Made by a program: the position numbers and the translations under genes
Notes under the pieces: model-generated
What the model was told of the DNA's origin: nothing
Database searches by the model: none
Seen by the model: only the letters and a program-made list of their open reading frames with translations
From: Desmodesmus armatus
Taxonomy: Eukaryota > Chlorophyta > Chlorophyceae > Sphaeropleales > Scenedesmaceae
Length of the DNA stretch: 64,000 nt
Assembly: GCA_007449985.2 (NCBI GenBank)
Contig: VIIQ02000203.1
Span: 62,001 to 126,000 of the forward strand
Direction of reading: 5' to 3'
Part shown: piece after piece, positions 61,001 through 64,000 of the stretch
How positions within the stretch are numbered: position 1 is the first letter of the stretch
Layout of the letters: every line of letters begins with the position of its first letter

Positions 61001-64000
61001 CTATCACTCTTTGTAGCTGTGCTGCTGCTGCTTTGTGAGATACTACAAGCAAAATGCAGGCTTTAGGGGTGCACTGTGGGGGTCAGCCAAGTTGAGGTAA
61101 AAAGCTGCCAGCTGCAACAGCAACAAAGACAAGCAGTTTTACATTCATAAATAAGACCACTGCACCTGCTACTGATTGGCACCAACAGCTTACCCACAGG
61201 GGTTGGTGGCAGCAATGGGCGGCGGCAGCGGTTTGGGGTGCCGGGGGGCTGGGTGTGGCGCACTGTGCGCCACTGGTGGATTTTCCTCATTGGTCCCTGC
61301 AAGGTGTCCTTGCATCTGAGGTGGGGCAGCACCCTGCTGTTGGTATATGCCTGCTGTTGTCCCTCATGGTGTGATGGGTGTGCTGGCTTCCCCCTGTGAG
61401 TGGCTGGATTGATTGCAAGCATGTTCGATTTTGGCCACTTTTTGACCATCTTGGTGGGTGACATGGGCGCACGGGGCGACTGTTTTCTTCTGCCAGTGGT
61501 AAAGCCACCAACAACCCTTGAGGCTGTCACATGTGTGCTTCTGATGCTCCCCACTGTGCTGCTTCCTATCACTCTTTGTAGCTGTGCTGCTGCTGCTTTG
61601 TGAGATACTACAAGCAAAATGCAGGCTTTAGGGGTGCACTGTGGGGGTCAGCCAAGTTGAGGTAAAAAGCTGCCAGCTGCAACAGCAACAAAGACAAGCA
61701 GTTTTACATTCATAAATAAGACCACTGCACCTGCTACTGATTGGCACCAACAGCTTACCCACAGGGGTTGGTGGCAGCAATGGGCGGCGGCAGCGGTTTG
61801 GGGTGCCGGGGGGCTGGGTGTGGCGCACACTTAGGGACAAAAGTTTTTACGACCGACACAAATTCCCTGTCACCCCAAGACAGCAGCAGTTTCCGTTGAT
61901 GTTCGGTATTTGAACGTTTCTCAGCTTTCCCATTGCACTACTGTAGTGCGTTGGCCAAGGTGGTCAGCGCGGTGTTTTGTGGTGCGTGCAGCCGGCGATC
62001 GAGACTACCCCCCCCCCACCCGGTTGATGCCACGCGCGCGCCCTAGCCTTAGCCTTAGCCGCACGCCGCACCAGCACCAAGCACCTAGCTCCTCTGCCTA
62101 TACCTTCCTTATTGATGGGGTGGTGGGAGCCTTGGGGTGCCTGCTCAGCTTCCACCAGCCTGTGGCCTGTTGTGTGTGTGTTCCAGAGGTGAAATTGCCA
62201 CTTGCTTTCAGGGGTGCTGGCTGCCAGGTTGGCCTTCTCTGTGCTGAAGCTGCACATGGCTTTGGGGGACAGGGGGATGGGCTGGGGTTGAGGCATACAT
62301 GCAGCTGGTGGGGCTATCTGCAGCATCCATTCTTGTGGCTGCAGCCTGGACTGAAGGGTGTGGGGGTCAAAATCACCTTGCAATTTCAGGCACTTTTTGA
62401 GGGGGTCACCCCCAGGGTTGCACTTGCATGCATTGATGGTTGCAGTGATTGGCAGAGCCTGTCATGCAACTGCTCTGGTAGTGCACCTCTTCAGCTGTGT
62501 GGTGGTGGGTACTGATGACAAAGCTGATGTTCTAGCTTGTGAGTGCTACTGTGTCAGTCACATTGAGCACAAACTTTTGTCCCTAGGTGTGCGCCACTGG
62601 TGGATTTTCCTCATTGGTCCCTGCAAGGTGTCCTTGCATCTGAGGTGGGGCAGCACCCTGCTGTTGGTATATGCCTGCTGTTGTCCCTCATGGTGTGATG
62701 GGTGTGCTGGCTTCCCCCTGTGAGTGGCTGGATTGATTGCAAGCATGTTCGATTTTGGCCACTTTTTGACCATCTTGGTGGGTGACATGGGCGCACGGGG
62801 CGACTGTTTTCTTCTGCCAGTGGTAAAGCCACCAACAACCCTTGAGGCTGTCACATGTGTGCTTCTGATGCTCCCCACTGTGCTGCTTCCTATCACTCTT
62901 TGTAGCTGTGCTGCTGCTGCTTTGTGAGATACTACAAGCAAAATGCAGGCTTTAGGGGTGCACTGTGGGGGTCAGCCAAGTTGAGGTAAAAAGCTGCCAG
63001 CTGCAACAGCAACAAAGACAAGCAGTTTTACATTCATAAATAAGACCACTGCACCTGCTACTGATTGGCACCAACAGCTTACCCACAGGGGTTGGTGGCA
63101 GCAATGGGCGGCGGCAGCGGTTTGGGGTGCCGGGGGGCTGGGTGTGGCGCACACTTAGGGACAAAAGTTTTTACGACCGACACAAATTCCCTGTCACCCC
63201 AAGACAGCAGCAGTTTCCGTTGATGTTCGGTATTTGAACGTTTCTCAGCTTTCCCATTGCACTACTGTAGTGCGTTGGCCAAGGTGGTCAGCGCGGTGTT
63301 TTGTGGTGCGTGCAGCCGGCGATCGAGACTACCCCCCCCCACCCGGTTGATGCCACGCGCGCGCCTAGCCTTAGCCTTAGCCGCACGCCGCACCAGCACC
63401 AAGCACCTAGCTCCTCTGCCTATACCTTCCTTATTGATGGGGTGGTGGGAGCCTTGGGGTGCCTGCTCAGCTTCCACCAGCCTGTGGCCTGTTGTGTGTG
63501 TGTTCCAGAGGTGAAATTGCCACTTGCTTTCAGGGGTGCTGGCTGCCAGGTTGGCCTTCTCTGTGCTGAAGCTGCACATGGCTTTGGGGGACAGGGGGAT
63601 GGGCTGGGGTTGAGGCATACATGCAGCTGGTGGGGCTATCTGCAGCATCCATTCTTGTGGCTGCAGCCTGGACTGAAGGGTGTGGGGGTCAAAATCACCT
63701 TGCAATTTCAGGCACTTTTTGAGGGGGTCACCCCCAGGGTTGCACTTGCATGCATTGATGGTTGCAGTGATTGGCAGAGCCTGTCATGCAACTGCTCTGG
63801 TAGTGCACCTCTTCAGCTGTGTGGTGGTGGGTACTGATGACAAAGCTGATGTTCTAGCTTGTGAGTGCTACTGTGTCAGTCACATTGAGCACAAACTTTT
63901 GTCCCTAGGTGTGCGCCACTGGTGGATTTTCCTCATTGGTCCCTGCAAGGTGTCCTTGCATCTGAGGTGGGGCAGCACCCTGCTGTTGGTATATGCCTGC
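57290..64000. repeat. ~1323-bp tandem (satellite) array, continuing beyond the right edge
   Basis: Units begin at 58617, 59940, 61828 and 63152, after the first long copy. Each consists of a 760-762-bp TIR-bounded block (58617-59377, 59940-60700, 61828-62589, 63152-63911) and a roughly 562-bp spacer. Identity is nearly complete; differences are mainly C-tract length. One unit (about 61251-61827) has spacer only. A 178-193-codon plus frame (for example 58722-59303, ending LQLCGGGY) and a 127-codon minus frame recur in every unit, but match no family I recognise. Confidence 0.93.
61251..61276. other. Empty site within the satellite array
   Basis: Where other units read GGCGCA, then the 761-bp block, then TGCGCC, this unit reads GGCGCA-CTG-TGCGCC. 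The 758-bp loss thus coincides with the block ends and leaves three bases. Confidence 0.85.

Overview
The window is nuclear DNA from a eukaryote, most likely a chlorophycean green alga of the volvocalean type. The support is: intron-dense genes with GT-AG splicing; a TGTAA polyadenylation signal after two genes; very many CAG/CTG, CA/TG and C-homopolymer tracts; and a sensory histidine-kinase rhodopsin gene of a kind described mainly from these algae. There is no prokaryotic operon structure. The species cannot be named from the sequence.

Five host genes alternate in strand. (1) Minus, 1085-4412: an FAD-dependent L-2-hydroxyglutarate dehydrogenase, C-terminus beyond the left edge. (2) Plus, 5255-10707: a short-chain dehydrogenase, modelled completely as six exons and 278 residues. 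(3) Minus, 15306 to about 41454: a 26-kb gene for a modular photoreceptor with opsin, histidine kinase, response-regulator receiver, class III nucleotide-cyclase domain and a Q-rich tail. This is the architecture of the histidine-kinase rhodopsins, also called two-component cyclase opsins. (4) Plus, 42034-45940: a LOG-type cytokinin-activating phosphoribohydrolase with a one-base frameshift. (5) Minus, 53224-56327: an M17 leucine aminopeptidase, incomplete at both ends. Genes 1/2 and 3/4 are divergent pairs with short shared upstream regions.

The convergent gaps hold mobile and repetitive DNA: a 3-kb element with 31-bp perfect terminal inverted repeats (11839-14819); a decayed reverse-transcriptase element (47006-48756); a roughly 183-bp minisatellite with a tRNA-like SINE inserted (49130-50680); a second minisatellite (51870-52935); and, from 56841 to the right edge, tandem units of about 1323 bp made of a TIR-bounded block plus spacer, one unit of which has lost its block.

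The most striking property is shared by all five genes. Almost every exon is accompanied by one to six diverged partial copies of its own edge, splice site included. Copies of exon starts lie upstream of the functional exon and copies of exon ends lie downstream. Introns here seem to have grown by repeated tandem duplication across exon-intron junctions. Exons were chosen by splice consensus, phase continuity and family conservation; no transcript evidence was available.
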